Shown here piece after piece: positions 48,027 through 56,913 of a stretch of 64,000 nt of DNA. The stretch comes from Hydrogenophaga sp. (lineage in GTDB: Bacteria; Pseudomonadota; Gammaproteobacteria; Burkholderiales; Burkholderiaceae_C): contig NZ_JADMJO010000033.1 of NCBI RefSeq assembly GCF_018780385.1, positions 1 to 64,000 on the forward strand. Reading direction: 5' to 3'. The stretch's first letter is position 1. Every line of letters starts with the position of its first letter. A program made the translations under genes and the position numbers. The notes under the pieces are model-generated. The model was given only the letters and a program-made list of their open reading frames with translations. It searched no databases and was not told where the DNA came from.

Positions 48027-51000
48027 ACGCACCCTTGCCCTTGGCTGTGGCCCGTGAGAATCCGGATGCGATTTACGAGCGCGTAGCCGAGATCAGCAAC
48101 GAAGTGGCCGGTCAGCTGGCTCGCCGCCTGACCCATGAGACCCAGGGCGAAGTCTTGTTCAGTCCCGCCGACCGCGGCCGCTACGCCACCGACGCATCGA
48201 TCTACCAGCAGATGCCGGTGGGCGTGTTCGTGCCGCGCGATGCGGACGACGTGCGCGTGACGCTCGACATCTGTCGCGACCTGGCCGTGCCTATCGTGCC
48301 GCGCGGCGGCGGCACCAGCCAGTGCGGCCAGACCGTGGGCGCGGGCCTCGTGATCGACCACAGCAAACACATGCGCCGCGTGCTTGACGTGGACGTGCAA
48401 GGCCGCACCGCCACGGTGGAGCCGGGCCTGGTGCTCGATCACCTCAACGCGCAGCTCAAGCCCCATGGCCTGTGGTACCCCGTGGACGTGTCCACCAGCG
48501 CGCAGGCCACGCTGGGTGGCATGGCCGGCAACAACTCCTGCGGCAGCCGCTCGGTGGCCTACGGCAACATGGTGCACAACGTGCTCGGCGCACAGGCCTG
48601 GCTGGCCGACGGCAGTCTGGTCGACTTTGGTGACCACGCCACGGCCAGCCCACAAGCCAAAGCCATCGGTGACTTCGTGCGTGACCTCGCCCTGGAGCAC
48701 GCCGACGAGATCGACGCGCGCTGGCCCAAGGTGCTGCGCCGCGTGGCCGGGTACAACCTCGACATCTTTCGCAACCAGAACGAAAAGCCGTACACCCACG
48801 ACGGCTCGGTGAATCTCTCGCACCTGCTGGTCGGTAGCGAAGGCACGCTGGCGCTCACGCGTTCGCTCAAGCTGCGCCTGAGTGAGCTGCCGCGCGCCAA
48901 GGTGCTCGGCGTGGTGAACTTCCCCACCTTTTTCCAGGCGATGGACAGCGCGCAGCACATCGTGAAGCTCGGCGAGGGCATGGCCGTGGGCCAGCTCACC
49001 GCAGTGGAGCTGGTCGATCGCACCATGATCGAGCTCTCGCTGCAGAACCCGGCGTTCGCACCCACCATCCGCACCGCGCTCTCGCCGCACATCAATGGCG
49101 GCAAGCCCGAGGCGGTTTTGCTGGTCGAGTTCAGCGGCCCGAGCAAGGCCGACATCGCGCACAAGATCCGCGAGCTCGTGGAACTCATGGGCGATCTCGG
49201 CCTGCCCGGCAGCGTGGTGGAGATGGTGGACGACGCGCCGCAGAAGAACCTGTGGGAAGTGCGCAAGGCGGGCCTGAACATCATGATGAGCCTGCGCGGC
49301 GACGGCAAGCCGGTGAGCTTCATCGAAGACTGCGCCGTGCCGCTGATGCACCTGGCCGAATACACCGATGCACTCACCCAGGTGTTTCACAAACACGGCA
49401 GCCGTGGCACCTGGTACGCCCATGCTTCTGTGGGCACGCTGCACGTGCGCCCCATCCTGGACATGCGCCGTGGCGGCGCCAGCAAGATGCGCGCGATCGC
49501 CGAAGAAGCCAGCGAACTCGTGCGCAAGTACAAAGGCGCCTACAGCGGTGAACACGGCGACGGCCTGTGCCGCGGCGAGTGGATCGAATGGCAGTTCGGC
49601 CCGCGCATCAACGAGGCGTTTGCCCGCATCAAGGAAAAGCTCGACCCGACCCAGCTGTTCTCACCCAACCGCATCATTGATCCGCCCAAGATGGACGACA
49701 CGCGGCTCATGCGGTTTCCGCCGGGCTACAAGGTGGTGCCCATCACCCCCGTGCTCGACTGGAGTGCGTGGGACGTGCAGGCCGATCCGGTGACCGAAGT
49801 GACCACCGCACCCGGCACCGGCGAAGACCCCGCGCGCGGCCTGGCCAAGGCGGTGGAGATGTGCAACAACAACGGCCACTGCCGCAAGTTCGATGCCGGC
49901 ACCATGTGCCCGAGCTACCGCGTGACGCGCGACGAACAGCACCTCACGCGCGGCCGCGCCAACACCCTGCGTCTGGCGCTCAGCGGCCAGATCCCGGGCC
50001 TGGCGGGGAGCGACGCGCTCACCAGCGAGGTTGTGCGCGAAGCCATGGACCTCTGCGTGGGGTGCAAGGGCTGCAAACGCGACTGCCCCACCGGCGTGGA
50101 CATGGCCAAGATGAAGGTCGAGTTTTTGCAGCACTACAAGGCGAAACACGGCCACACGCTGAAAGACCGCATGGTCGCGCAACTGCCCGACTACGCTGCC
50201 TGGGCCGCACGCCTCGCGCCGGTGCTCAACCTGCGCAACCGCATGCCGCTGCTGGCCAAGCTGTCGGAAAAGTTGCTGGGCCTGTCGGCCCGCCGCAGTC
50301 TGCCGCAGTGGCATGGGCAGCATTTTTTCAACGTACCCATCAAGACCGCCACGCGCGAAGAAGTGCTGGCAGCCGAACGCGGCGTGGTGCTCTTCGTCGA
50401 TACCTTCAATGGCTACTTCGAATCGGAGAACGCACGCGCAGCCGTGAAGGTATTGCAAGCGGCGGGCTACACCGTGCACGTGGCCACCAAGGCCAAGGAC
50501 GACGGCAAACACCTGTGTTGCGGGCGCACGTATCTCGCCAGCGGCATGGTGGAGCAGGCGCGCGAGAAAGCGCGCGAGGTGGTGCAGAGCCTGCTGCCGT
50601 TTGCGCACAAGGGCATCGCCATCGTGGGGCTGGAGCCTTCCTGCCTGCTCACGCTGCGCGACGAGATGCTGGTGATGGGCCTGGGCTCGGCACCGCAACA
50701 GATTGCCGAGCACGCTCTGCTGTTTGAAGAGTTTCTGGCACGCGAAGCCAGGGCAGGGCGTCTGGACGGTTTGAAGACCCGGCTCAAGGCGGTGGACAAG
50801 CCGGTGCTGCTGCACGGCCACTGCCACCAGAAGGCGTTTGACGCGGTCTCACCCATCATGGAAGTGCTGCGCTGGATTCCCGGTGCGAAGCCGCAACTGA
50901 TCGAGAGCAGCTGCTGCGGCATGGCCGGCAGCTTCGGCTATGAAGCCTCGCACTTTGAGGTGTCGATGCAGATGGCCGAGCTCAGCCTGCTGCCCGCCGT

Positions 51001-51124
51001 GCGCGCCGAGCCGGACGCGATCGTGGTGGCTGACGGCACCAGCTGCCGACACCAGATCCATGACGGTGCACAGCGTGAGGCGGTGCACGTGAGCCGCTTG
51101 TTGGCAGGTTTGCTGACAGATTGA
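48023..51124 (+). CDS. FAD/Fe-S D-2-hydroxyacid dehydrogenase (YdiJ/D-2-HGDH-like fusion)
   Basis: A 1033-residue fusion. FAD-binding domain 4 (about 50-280: PRGGGTSQCGQTVGAGL, GGMAGNNSCGSRSVAYG) and the FAD-oxidase C domain (to about 560: GEHGDGLCRGEW) are followed by a ferredoxin-like domain (CNNNGHC, CVGCKGCKRDCPTGVDMAKM) and two CCG domains (HLCCGRTYLASG, SSCCGMAGSFGYE). This layout oxidises D-2-hydroxy acids such as D-2-hydroxyglutarate, D-lactate or glycolate, passing electrons to the respiratory chain. Its start overlaps the GntR stop, so the regulator and enzyme are co-translated. Substrate is probably a hydroxy acid whose oxo product feeds the nearby aminotransferase. Confidence 0.9.
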   Translation: MNAPLPLAVARENPDAIYERVAEISNEVAGQLARRLTHETQGEVLFSPADRGRYATDASIYQQMPVGVFVPRDADDVRVTLDICRDLAVPIVPRGGGTSQCGQTVGAGLVIDHSKHMRRVLDVDVQGRTATVEPGLVLDHLNAQLKPHGLWYPVDVSTSAQATLGGMAGNNSCGSRSVAYGNMVHNVLGAQAWLADGSLVDFGDHATASPQAKAIGDFVRDLALEHADEIDARWPKVLRRVAGYNLDIFRNQNEKPYTHDGSVNLSHLLVGSEGTLALTRSLKLRLSELPRAKVLGVVNFPTFFQAMDSAQHIVKLGEGMAVGQLTAVELVDRTMIELSLQNPAFAPTIRTALSPHINGGKPEAVLLVEFSGPSKADIAHKIRELVELMGDLGLPGSVVEMVDDAPQKNLWEVRKAGLNIMMSLRGDGKPVSFIEDCAVPLMHLAEYTDALTQVFHKHGSRGTWYAHASVGTLHVRPILDMRRGGASKMRAIAEEASELVRKYKGAYSGEHGDGLCRGEWIEWQFGPRINEAFARIKEKLDPTQLFSPNRIIDPPKMDDTRLMRFPPGYKVVPITPVLDWSAWDVQADPVTEVTTAPGTGEDPARGLAKAVEMCNNNGHCRKFDAGTMCPSYRVTRDEQHLTRGRANTLRLALSGQIPGLAGSDALTSEVVREAMDLCVGCKGCKRDCPTGVDMAKMKVEFLQHYKAKHGHTLKDRMVAQLPDYAAWAARLAPVLNLRNRMPLLAKLSEKLLGLSARRSLPQWHGQHFFNVPIKTATREEVLAAERGVVLFVDTFNGYFESENARAAVKVLQAAGYTVHVATKAKDDGKHLCCGRTYLASGMVEQAREKAREVVQSLLPFAHKGIAIVGLEPSCLLTLRDEMLVMGLGSAPQQIAEHALLFEEFLAREARAGRLDGLKTRLKAVDKPVLLHGHCHQKAFDAVSPIMEVLRWIPGAKPQLIESSCCGMAGSFGYEASHFEVSMQMAELSLLPAVRAEPDAIVVADGTSCRHQIHDGAQREAVHVSRLLAGLLTD

Positions 51125-51136
51125 AAGGCGCCGCGC

Positions 51137-52099
51137 TCAGGCCTGCAGCGGGGCGGCCCGGTGCAGAGCGGCTGGCGAGGTGCTGTCAAAGCCCAGACGG
51201 CCAAGCATGAACAGCATGTTCTGCAGCAGGCGTGCCATCTGGGTGCGTGCGTCCCTGGAGTTGGCGTTCGCCATCAGCGTGATGGACGGCATCATCGTCT
51301 CCAGCTCGTCGTCCTCGGGATCGGACCACCGCTGCAGCAGGTGATCCTTGCCCATGGTCAGGCGGGCGTCCACCAGGCCAATGGCCCGCTCAAGCAAGCC
51401 GATGTCCTCGAAGTGGATCTCCCAGCAGACCTTGCTGCCCTCGCTGCGCTCGATCACCTGGCATCCCACCGGCAGGGTCCAGCGCTGCAGGTCTTCCTTG
51501 CCCGAGAGGCGCCGCCGGGCGCTGCGCCACAGCGAGTCCACGTCGGCGACGAATGCGCTCAGGGCCTGGCGGATTTCCAGCGCGGCATCACCCTGAGAGC
51601 TGGGTCCGGGCACCACCACCGCCGTATCGGTCTGCACCTGCGAGCCATCCACCGTGACGCGTTCGGGGTGCAGGCTGGACGACACCGAGCGCATGATCGC
51701 GCGCACGTCGTCACGCGCGCTCCAGGGCGCAAACACCAGCGTGACACCCCTGGCGTGCAGCACGCGGATGGCGTCGGGCATCAATGGTCCCGCGGCGATC
51801 AATCGTTGCAGTGCGCTGGCGGCCTCGCGCTGTTCGTACCGGGTTCCGCCCATGAGCGCGGTGATGATCTGGGGTGCGCCCCTTTTCATGGCAGGCGATG
51901 TGCAGACCATGGTGAGGACCTTGGCGGTTTCCCGTGAAAAAACGTCGCAGCGCGACTTGGGCGGCAGGACCCAGCCGTCGTTGGCGAGTGCCTCTGCGAG
52001 AGCGGCGGGCGTGTCGATGGCGGTGCGGGGCATGGGCGGCGTTCCTGTGATGGCGCTGCCCCTCTTATCGGCCGACGGCGCCGAATTCTTGAGGCCCAT
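51137..52099 (-). CDS. Hypothetical protein of unknown function
   Basis: A 320-residue soluble protein that I do not recognise. No signal peptide, membrane helix or known catalytic motif is visible. Residues about 60-140 look alpha/beta (KVLTMVCTSPAMKRG, RVLHARGVTLVFAPWSARDDVRAI) and the C-terminal 120 residues are mostly helical. GGAGG four to five bases before ATG 52099 gives a convincing start. Codon use resembles neighbours, so it is probably real. It is convergent with the hydroxyacid dehydrogenase gene and upstream lies the RluA-family gene in the same orientation. Confidence 0.6.
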   Translation of the reverse strand: MGLKNSAPSADKRGSAITGTPPMPRTAIDTPAALAEALANDGWVLPPKSRCDVFSRETAKVLTMVCTSPAMKRGAPQIITALMGGTRYEQREAASALQRLIAAGPLMPDAIRVLHARGVTLVFAPWSARDDVRAIMRSVSSSLHPERVTVDGSQVQTDTAVVVPGPSSQGDAALEIRQALSAFVADVDSLWRSARRRLSGKEDLQRWTLPVGCQVIERSEGSKVCWEIHFEDIGLLERAIGLVDARLTMGKDHLLQRWSDPEDDELETMMPSITLMANANSRDARTQMARLLQNMLFMLGRLGFDSTSPAALHRAAPLQA

Positions 52100-52117
52100 G
52101 TGACCTCCATCGGGCCG

Positions 52118-53050
52118 TCAATCCTCAGGCCATGCCATCAACCGTGCGCTCTCGAACCGCCGGTCCATCCCTGTCACCGGATCGGTGAACGCAATGCCGC
52201 GCGCCAGCAGCCGCAGCGGTTCGGCAAAGTCCTCGGCGTCGTCCGGCCCGCGCAGCACCTGCGGGTAAAACTGGTCGCCCGCGATGGGGGCACCGAGCGC
52301 GTTCATGTGCACGCGCAACTGGTGCCGCTTGCCGGTCACGGGTGAGAGCGTGTAGCGCGCCCAGGCGCCATGCACCTCGGTGCGTTCGATCCGCGTTTCG
52401 CTGTTGGGCTCACCGGCGGCTTCGACCATGCGGAAGAAGCGTTCGCTGTCTTCCTCGATGCGGCTGCGGCGCGTGAGCGGGAAGCCCAACTCCGGGCGGT
52501 GGGGCGCGATGGCCTCGTAGGTCTTGTGCACCGCGCGGTCACGAAACAGGGCCTGGTAAGCGTTGCGGTCTTGCGCTCGCACGCTGAAGAGCACCAGGCC
52601 AGCGGTCTCGCGGTCGATGCGGTGGATGGGGCTCAGGGTGTCGATGCCGGTGCGGCGTTTCAGGCGCACCAGCAGGCTTTGCTGCACGTAGCGTCCACCC
52701 GGCGTGACCGGCAAAAAATGCGGTTTGTCGGCCACCAGCAAATGCTCGTCCTGAAACAGCACGGCCTCAATGAACGGGATGGCGGGCTCATCGTCGAGGT
52801 GGCGGTAGTAGTGGATGCGCGCACCGGGCTGGAACGGAGCGTCGGGTGGCAGCGGCTGGCCGTTGTCGTCCAGTACCTCACCGCGCGCCAGCCGCTCGGC
52901 CCAGGCCGCGCGATCGACCACGCTCAGGCGCTCGGCCAGGTAGTCGAGCAGCAAGGGCCAGGGTGCCGCCTTGGCGTGTGGCAACGCCACGCAGCTGGCG
53001 GACACGCCGTGGCGTGCGGGGATGTGCTGACTCTTCGGCGGGCGTGCCAC
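52118..53050 (-). CDS. RluA-family RNA pseudouridine synthase
   Basis: A 310-residue pseudouridine synthase. HRIDRETAGLVLFS near residue 142 is the RluA signature, with the catalytic Asp after Arg-Ile, and TGKRHQLRVHMNALGAP is the second conserved block. Some N-terminal S4-like sequence (about 30-70) is present. It isomerises uridine in rRNA or tRNA; which site cannot be told. The start is GTG at 53050 without a strong ribosome-binding site. trmB lies 36 bases upstream on the same strand. Confidence 0.88.
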   Translation of the reverse strand: MARPPKSQHIPARHGVSASCVALPHAKAAPWPLLLDYLAERLSVVDRAAWAERLARGEVLDDNGQPLPPDAPFQPGARIHYYRHLDDEPAIPFIEAVLFQDEHLLVADKPHFLPVTPGGRYVQQSLLVRLKRRTGIDTLSPIHRIDRETAGLVLFSVRAQDRNAYQALFRDRAVHKTYEAIAPHRPELGFPLTRRSRIEEDSERFFRMVEAAGEPNSETRIERTEVHGAWARYTLSPVTGKRHQLRVHMNALGAPIAGDQFYPQVLRGPDDAEDFAEPLRLLARGIAFTDPVTGMDRRFESARLMAWPED

Positions 53051-53086
53051 GGTGGGGGGTGGGCTGGCCTCAGGCGCCGGGGGGTG

Positions 53087-53815
53087 TCAGACCCGGCGGA
53101 ACACCAGGTCCCACACGCCGTGGCCGAGCTTCAAACCACGGTTCTCGAACTTGGTGAGCGGCCGGTAGCCGGGCTGGGGCACGAAGCCGTTGCCGCCGGC
53201 CTCGGCGGTGTTCTGCAGCAGCGGCTCGGCGCTCAGCACGTCGAGCATCTGGTGAGCGTAGGGCTCCCAGTCGGTGGCCAGGTGCAGATAGCCACCAGGT
53301 TTGAGGTGGCGTGCGAGCTGGTTCACGAATGGCCCCTGGATCAGACGGCGCTTGTGGTGGCGGCTCTTGTGCCAGGGGTCGGGGAAAAAGATGTGCACGC
53401 CGTCCAGGCTCGATTCGCCGAGCATGTGATTGAGCACTTCCACCGCGTCGTGACGCAGGATGCGGATGTTTTCCAGGTTCTGTTCGCCCACGAGCTTGAG
53501 CAGCGCGCCCACGCCGGGCTCGTGCACCTCGCAGCACAGGAAGTTGTCTTCGGGGCGCACGGCGGCGATGTGCGCGGTGGCGCCACCCATGCCGAAGCCG
53601 ATTTCCATGATGAGTGGGGCGCTGCGGCCAAAGGCGGCGGTGGCGTCAAAGGTGCCGGGCGCGTAGTTCAGCAGAAAGCGCGGGCCGTGTTGCTCGTATG
53701 CCCGTGCCTGCCCGGGTCCCATCCGACCGGCGCGCAGCACATAGCTTTTCACTTGCCGCACGTAGGGCACTTCGCTCAGGGGAATGCGCGGTTGCGCGTG
53801 TCGAGGATCGGTCAT
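53087..53815 (-). CDS. trmB: tRNA (guanine-N7-)-methyltransferase
   Basis: A 242-residue SAM-dependent methyltransferase making m7G46 in tRNA. The SAM motif [31 protein letters not shown] and [12 protein letters not shown] are all characteristic of TrmB. Length fits E. coli TrmB (239). The ATG at 53815 gives [13 protein letters not shown]; upstream in-frame sequence is not conserved. It is followed on the same strand by an RluA-family gene, so both may form an RNA-modification unit. Confidence 0.95.
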   Translation of the reverse strand: MTDPRHAQPRIPLSEVPYVRQVKSYVLRAGRMGPGQARAYEQHGPRFLLNYAPGTFDATAAFGRSAPLIMEIGFGMGGATAHIAAVRPEDNFLCCEVHEPGVGALLKLVGEQNLENIRILRHDAVEVLNHMLGESSLDGVHIFFPDPWHKSRHHKRRLIQGPFVNQLARHLKPGGYLHLATDWEPYAHQMLDVLSAEPLLQNTAEAGGNGFVPQPGYRPLTKFENRGLKLGHGVWDLVFRRV

Positions 53816-54053
53816 GGTGGCGGTTTGAGGGTGCCAGATTGTAGGAGAGAGGGTTGACTTGCCCCCGTCCGCGTGCCACGGCTCGGCTAGACTGCGCGGC
53901 AGTTGCCGTCCTGCATGGGGAAGATGCGTGCTTTGAGCGCGGGGCCAAGTGGCCTGGCTGGCATCAAAGCAATGGCGAGCAACCGTGAGGGGTGAGGCCG
54001 ATAGGCGGTCTTGCCGAGGAGTTTTGCTTTCGCCAACAACCAGAAAGTCATTC

Positions 54054-54587
54054 ATGAAAATTGTGTTCCTGGCCACGCTCGCCGCCGTAGCGATGTTGTC
54101 CGGTTGTGCCTACAACGCGTCTCCATATGGGGCGTCGGTCAAGAATGTGGAATCCATCAAGTTCCTCAACATCAAACCGGTCGCCGTGGCGAAATTCGAG
54201 TCCTCGAAACCGGGATTGGCCTCCATCACCTGCCGCGCAGCCGGCCCGGTCACGGTGTCACCCAGTTTCGAGAGCTACATCGAGAAGGCGTTCATAGACG
54301 AGCTCAAGCTCGCGGGCGTGTATGACCCCGCATCTTCGATGGTCGTTTCCGGCAAGCTTGAGGAGGTGGACTTCAGCTCAGGCATCACGGACGGCAAGTG
54401 GCTGTTCACGTTGGTGGTGTCGAACGCGCGCAAGGAGAGCGTCAGCATCAAATCGGTGTTTGGATTTTCGGGCAGTTTTGTTGCGGACAAGGCGTGCCAG
54501 GAAGTCGCGCAAGCTCTGGGGCCCGCGGTTCAGAAGCTGATCGAGGACGTTGTTCGCGATCCGAAGTTCAAGCAGATCGCGATGTAA
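54054..54587 (+). CDS. Putative lipoprotein
   Basis: A 177-residue envelope lipoprotein: the signal peptide ends in the lipobox LSGC, lipidated Cys18, followed by a non-Asp residue at +2 that favours outer-membrane sorting. The mature part is a mixed alpha/beta domain ([34 protein letters not shown]) without known catalytic residues. It is preceded by 238 bases without a recognised feature and followed by a hairpin terminator. Function unknown. Confidence 0.8.
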   Translation: MKIVFLATLAAVAMLSGCAYNASPYGASVKNVESIKFLNIKPVAVAKFESSKPGLASITCRAAGPVTVSPSFESYIEKAFIDELKLAGVYDPASSMVVSGKLEEVDFSSGITDGKWLFTLVVSNARKESVSIKSVFGFSGSFVADKACQEVAQALGPAVQKLIEDVVRDPKFKQIAM

Positions 54588-54637
54588 TCGAAGGCCGGGG
54601 GAGGCACCCCGTTCTTGCGGTGTCGGCCGCTTTCCCA

Positions 54638-54666
54638 AGGGGGCTCCGCGCTATGCGGCGCCCCCT
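54638..54666. terminator. Bidirectional hairpin terminator at the end of the lipoprotein and gluQ genes
   Basis: AGGGGGC (54638-54644) pairs with GCCCCCT (54660-54666) around a CCGC/GCGG inner stem. It is GC-rich with few T residues and overlaps the last codons of gluQ (stop at 54651), so it probably serves both convergent genes. Confidence 0.6.
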
Positions 54667-55553
54667 CGTCGTTGAATCCACCGCTGACCCCACTCAGATG
54701 TCCAGCTGTCGAGGGCCAGCGCGGGACGGGCGGTTGTGTTGTGCAACCCCAGCACGTTTGCGGCTTGGCTGAGGGCCGTGATGGGATCGCTCAAGTCCAG
54801 CGGCTGCGCGCCGTTCTGCTTGCTGAGCTTTTCGCCGTTGTCACCCAGCACCAGGGGCGTGTGCAGGTAGTCCGGCGTGGGCAGGCCGAGGGCGCGCTGC
54901 AACAGGATCTGGCGCGCGGTGTTGTCGGTGAGGTCTTCGCCACGCACCACGTGGGTGATGCCTTGTGCGGCGTCGTCCACCACCACGGCGAGCTGGTAGG
55001 CCCAGAGACCGTCGGCGCGTTTCAGGACGAAGTCGCCGACCTCGGTGGCGACGTTTTGCGTTTGGCGGCCAAGGCGACGGTCGGTCCACCTCACATCACT
55101 CAGGCCCGGTATCTGGAGCCGCCAGGCGCGCGCGGGTTTGCCTTGCAGGCCGCCGCGCTCGGGTCGGCAGGTGCCGGGGTAGACGGCGATGTGGTGGCGC
55201 TCGCGGCCGGTGCCTTGCGCTTGCAGGGCGGTTTCAATGTCCTTGCGCGAGCAGCCGCAGGGGTAGGCGTGGCCTTGCTGCACGAGGCGCTCCAGTGCCT
55301 GTTGGTACAGCGCACCACGCTGCGATTGCCAGACCACGGGTTCATCGCTCACCAGCCCACAGCGGGCGAGTTGCTGCAGGACGGTCCGGTCCATGCCGGG
55401 CAGGCAGCGCGGCGTGTCCACATCTTCGATGCGCACCAGCCAAGTGCCACCGTGGGCGCGAGCGTCGAGCCAGCTGGCCAGCGCGGCAACGAGCGAGCCC
55501 GCGTGCAGCGGGCCGGTGGGGGAGGGGGCGAAACGGCCTCTGTACGCAGCCAT
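54651..55553 (-). CDS. gluQ: Glutamyl-Q tRNA(Asp) synthetase
   Basis: A 300-residue truncated glutamyl-tRNA synthetase paralogue that puts glutamate on the queuosine of tRNA-Asp. [18 protein letters not shown] is the HIGH-like motif and EKLSKQNGA the KMSKS-like motif; the zinc ligands CGC near residue 100 and YPGTC near 125 and the absent anticodon domain identify GluQRS. It begins [11 protein letters not shown] at 55553. The terminator overlaps its end. A repeat half-unit follows its start upstream. Confidence 0.93.
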   Translation of the reverse strand: MAAYRGRFAPSPTGPLHAGSLVAALASWLDARAHGGTWLVRIEDVDTPRCLPGMDRTVLQQLARCGLVSDEPVVWQSQRGALYQQALERLVQQGHAYPCGCSRKDIETALQAQGTGRERHHIAVYPGTCRPERGGLQGKPARAWRLQIPGLSDVRWTDRRLGRQTQNVATEVGDFVLKRADGLWAYQLAVVVDDAAQGITHVVRGEDLTDNTARQILLQRALGLPTPDYLHTPLVLGDNGEKLSKQNGAQPLDLSDPITALSQAANVLGLHNTTARPALALDSWTSEWGQRWIQRRGGAA

Positions 55554-55569
55554 CTTGGGGAGGGCTTCG

Positions 55570-55596
55570 ATCCTTCGACAGGCTCAGGATGAGCGG
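55570..55596. repeat. REP-like repeat, half copy 5
   Basis: A single unit, CCTTCGACAGGCTCAGGATG plus flanks, of the dispersed family seen at 3142, 17015 and 25687. It lies between gluQ and the renalase-like gene. Confidence 0.7.
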
Positions 55597-55613
55597 ATGC
55601 AAGAAGGGCGGTT

Positions 55614-56714
55614 TCAGGCGATGGCCAGAGCCATTTCGAGCCCGGAGACAAACGCGTCCTCGACCCGGTGGCCCAGGCACCAGTCGCCACACGCGCCGAT
55701 GCCCAGCGCCTTGTCGAGCAGGTGGCTCTTGCCCAGCGGCGTCTGCGTCTGAGCGAAACGCCAGCGGTGCGCCACGGCAAAGGTGGGCGTGGCGCGGATG
55801 CCGGTGATTTCGGCGAAGCCCTTGAGCAGCTTGGCCTTCACGCGTTCCGCGTCGTCTTCAAGGTGTTTGGTGGACCAGGTCGGGCTGGCCTGGATGGTCC
55901 AGCGCTCGATGGGTTCGCGCCCGGGTTTGCTCGATTCGCGCGCCAGCCAGCTGATGCGGTGGTGCGTGCTGCGCGCGGCGTTCCACTGCGGGCCCAGGTG
56001 GGGCAAGCCAGGCTGCATGGCCTGGGGGTAAGCCACCATCAGCGTCCAGCAGGGGGCCACATGCACGGGAGCCAGTGCCTGACGCAGTTCGGGCGCCAGG
56101 CCCGAGGCGCGCAGCAGGTCGTGCACCTGCGGGTGCGGCATGGCCAGCACCACGCGGTCGAACCCCCCCACGACCTGTTGACCACCGGCGCTGTCTTCGG
56201 TGCGCAGTTGCCATTGTTCGGGGTGAAGCGCGTCGCGTTCGATCTGGGTCACACAGGTGTCGAGCAGCGTGGTGGCGGCCAGCGGCTGGGCCCACAGGCC
56301 CACCAGGGCGTTCATGCCGGGTGAGGCCACGAAATGCGGTTCGGTGGGCGGCGGCGCGCTGGCCAGCACATGGCCGAATGCGTCGAGCACGCGCACGGTG
56401 CTGGCGCTCCAGGGTCGCACCACCGAGGTGGCGTTGCTGCGCAGCGCGGTCTCGAAGCGCGCGTCGCGCACGGTGAAGTACTGCGAGCCGTGGTCAAAGC
56501 CGCCGAACTCGGTGCGCCGGGTCGACATGCGGCCACCCAGGCCGCGGCTTTTCTCGAACAGTGAAACCCGGTGACCGGCCTGTACCAGCGTGCGCGCGCA
56601 CACCACGCCCGCCATGCCGGCGCCCACCACGGCGACGTGCAGACCCATCGACCGGGTGGCCTTGGCTTTGGGGGCAGAACCTTTGGAGGCGCGGGTCTTG
56701 GGGGATGTGGTCAT
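55614..56714 (-). CDS. FAD-dependent oxidoreductase (renalase-like)
   Basis: A 366-residue flavoprotein. A Lys/Arg-rich 25-residue N-terminal tail precedes VAVVGAGMAGVVCARTLVQAG (FAD Rossmann) and SRGLGGRMSTRRTEFGGFDHGSQYFT, the amine-oxidase-type motif typical of the bacterial renalase-like group; GIGACGDWCLGHRVEDAF near the C-terminus contacts the flavin. Renalases oxidise mis-reduced dihydro-NAD(P)H isomers. The ATG at 56714 is followed by an unconserved tail, so the true start could be near residue 24. Confidence 0.85.
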   Translation of the reverse strand: MTTSPKTRASKGSAPKAKATRSMGLHVAVVGAGMAGVVCARTLVQAGHRVSLFEKSRGLGGRMSTRRTEFGGFDHGSQYFTVRDARFETALRSNATSVVRPWSASTVRVLDAFGHVLASAPPPTEPHFVASPGMNALVGLWAQPLAATTLLDTCVTQIERDALHPEQWQLRTEDSAGGQQVVGGFDRVVLAMPHPQVHDLLRASGLAPELRQALAPVHVAPCWTLMVAYPQAMQPGLPHLGPQWNAARSTHHRISWLARESSKPGREPIERWTIQASPTWSTKHLEDDAERVKAKLLKGFAEITGIRATPTFAVAHRWRFAQTQTPLGKSHLLDKALGIGACGDWCLGHRVEDAFVSGLEMALAIA

Positions 56715-56850
56715 GTCTCTGGGCGCTTTCTGATGACGCTTGATCGGGCTGGGTGGAGTGCTGTTGACTGTAGCAGTTGATCCCCCCATCTTCCTTGCTT
56801 TCACGCGAACCGCGCCGCGCGAGATGCCACCCTTCCAGAACACCGCGGAA

Positions 56851-56913
56851 CTGGCTTTGCCAGGCCGCAGGTGTTGCCCCTTGGGGGGAGGCGCCTCAGG
56901 CGCTTCGGGGGGG
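56851..56913. repeat. GC-rich dispersed repeat directly after a LysR stop codon
   Basis: A GCGCCT/AGGCGC stem within runs of C and G, followed on the minus strand by a segment ending AACACCTGCGGCCTGGC, a form I recall as common in Comamonadaceae. It begins immediately after the LysR stop (56914). A similar placement follows gabT. Confidence 0.6.
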
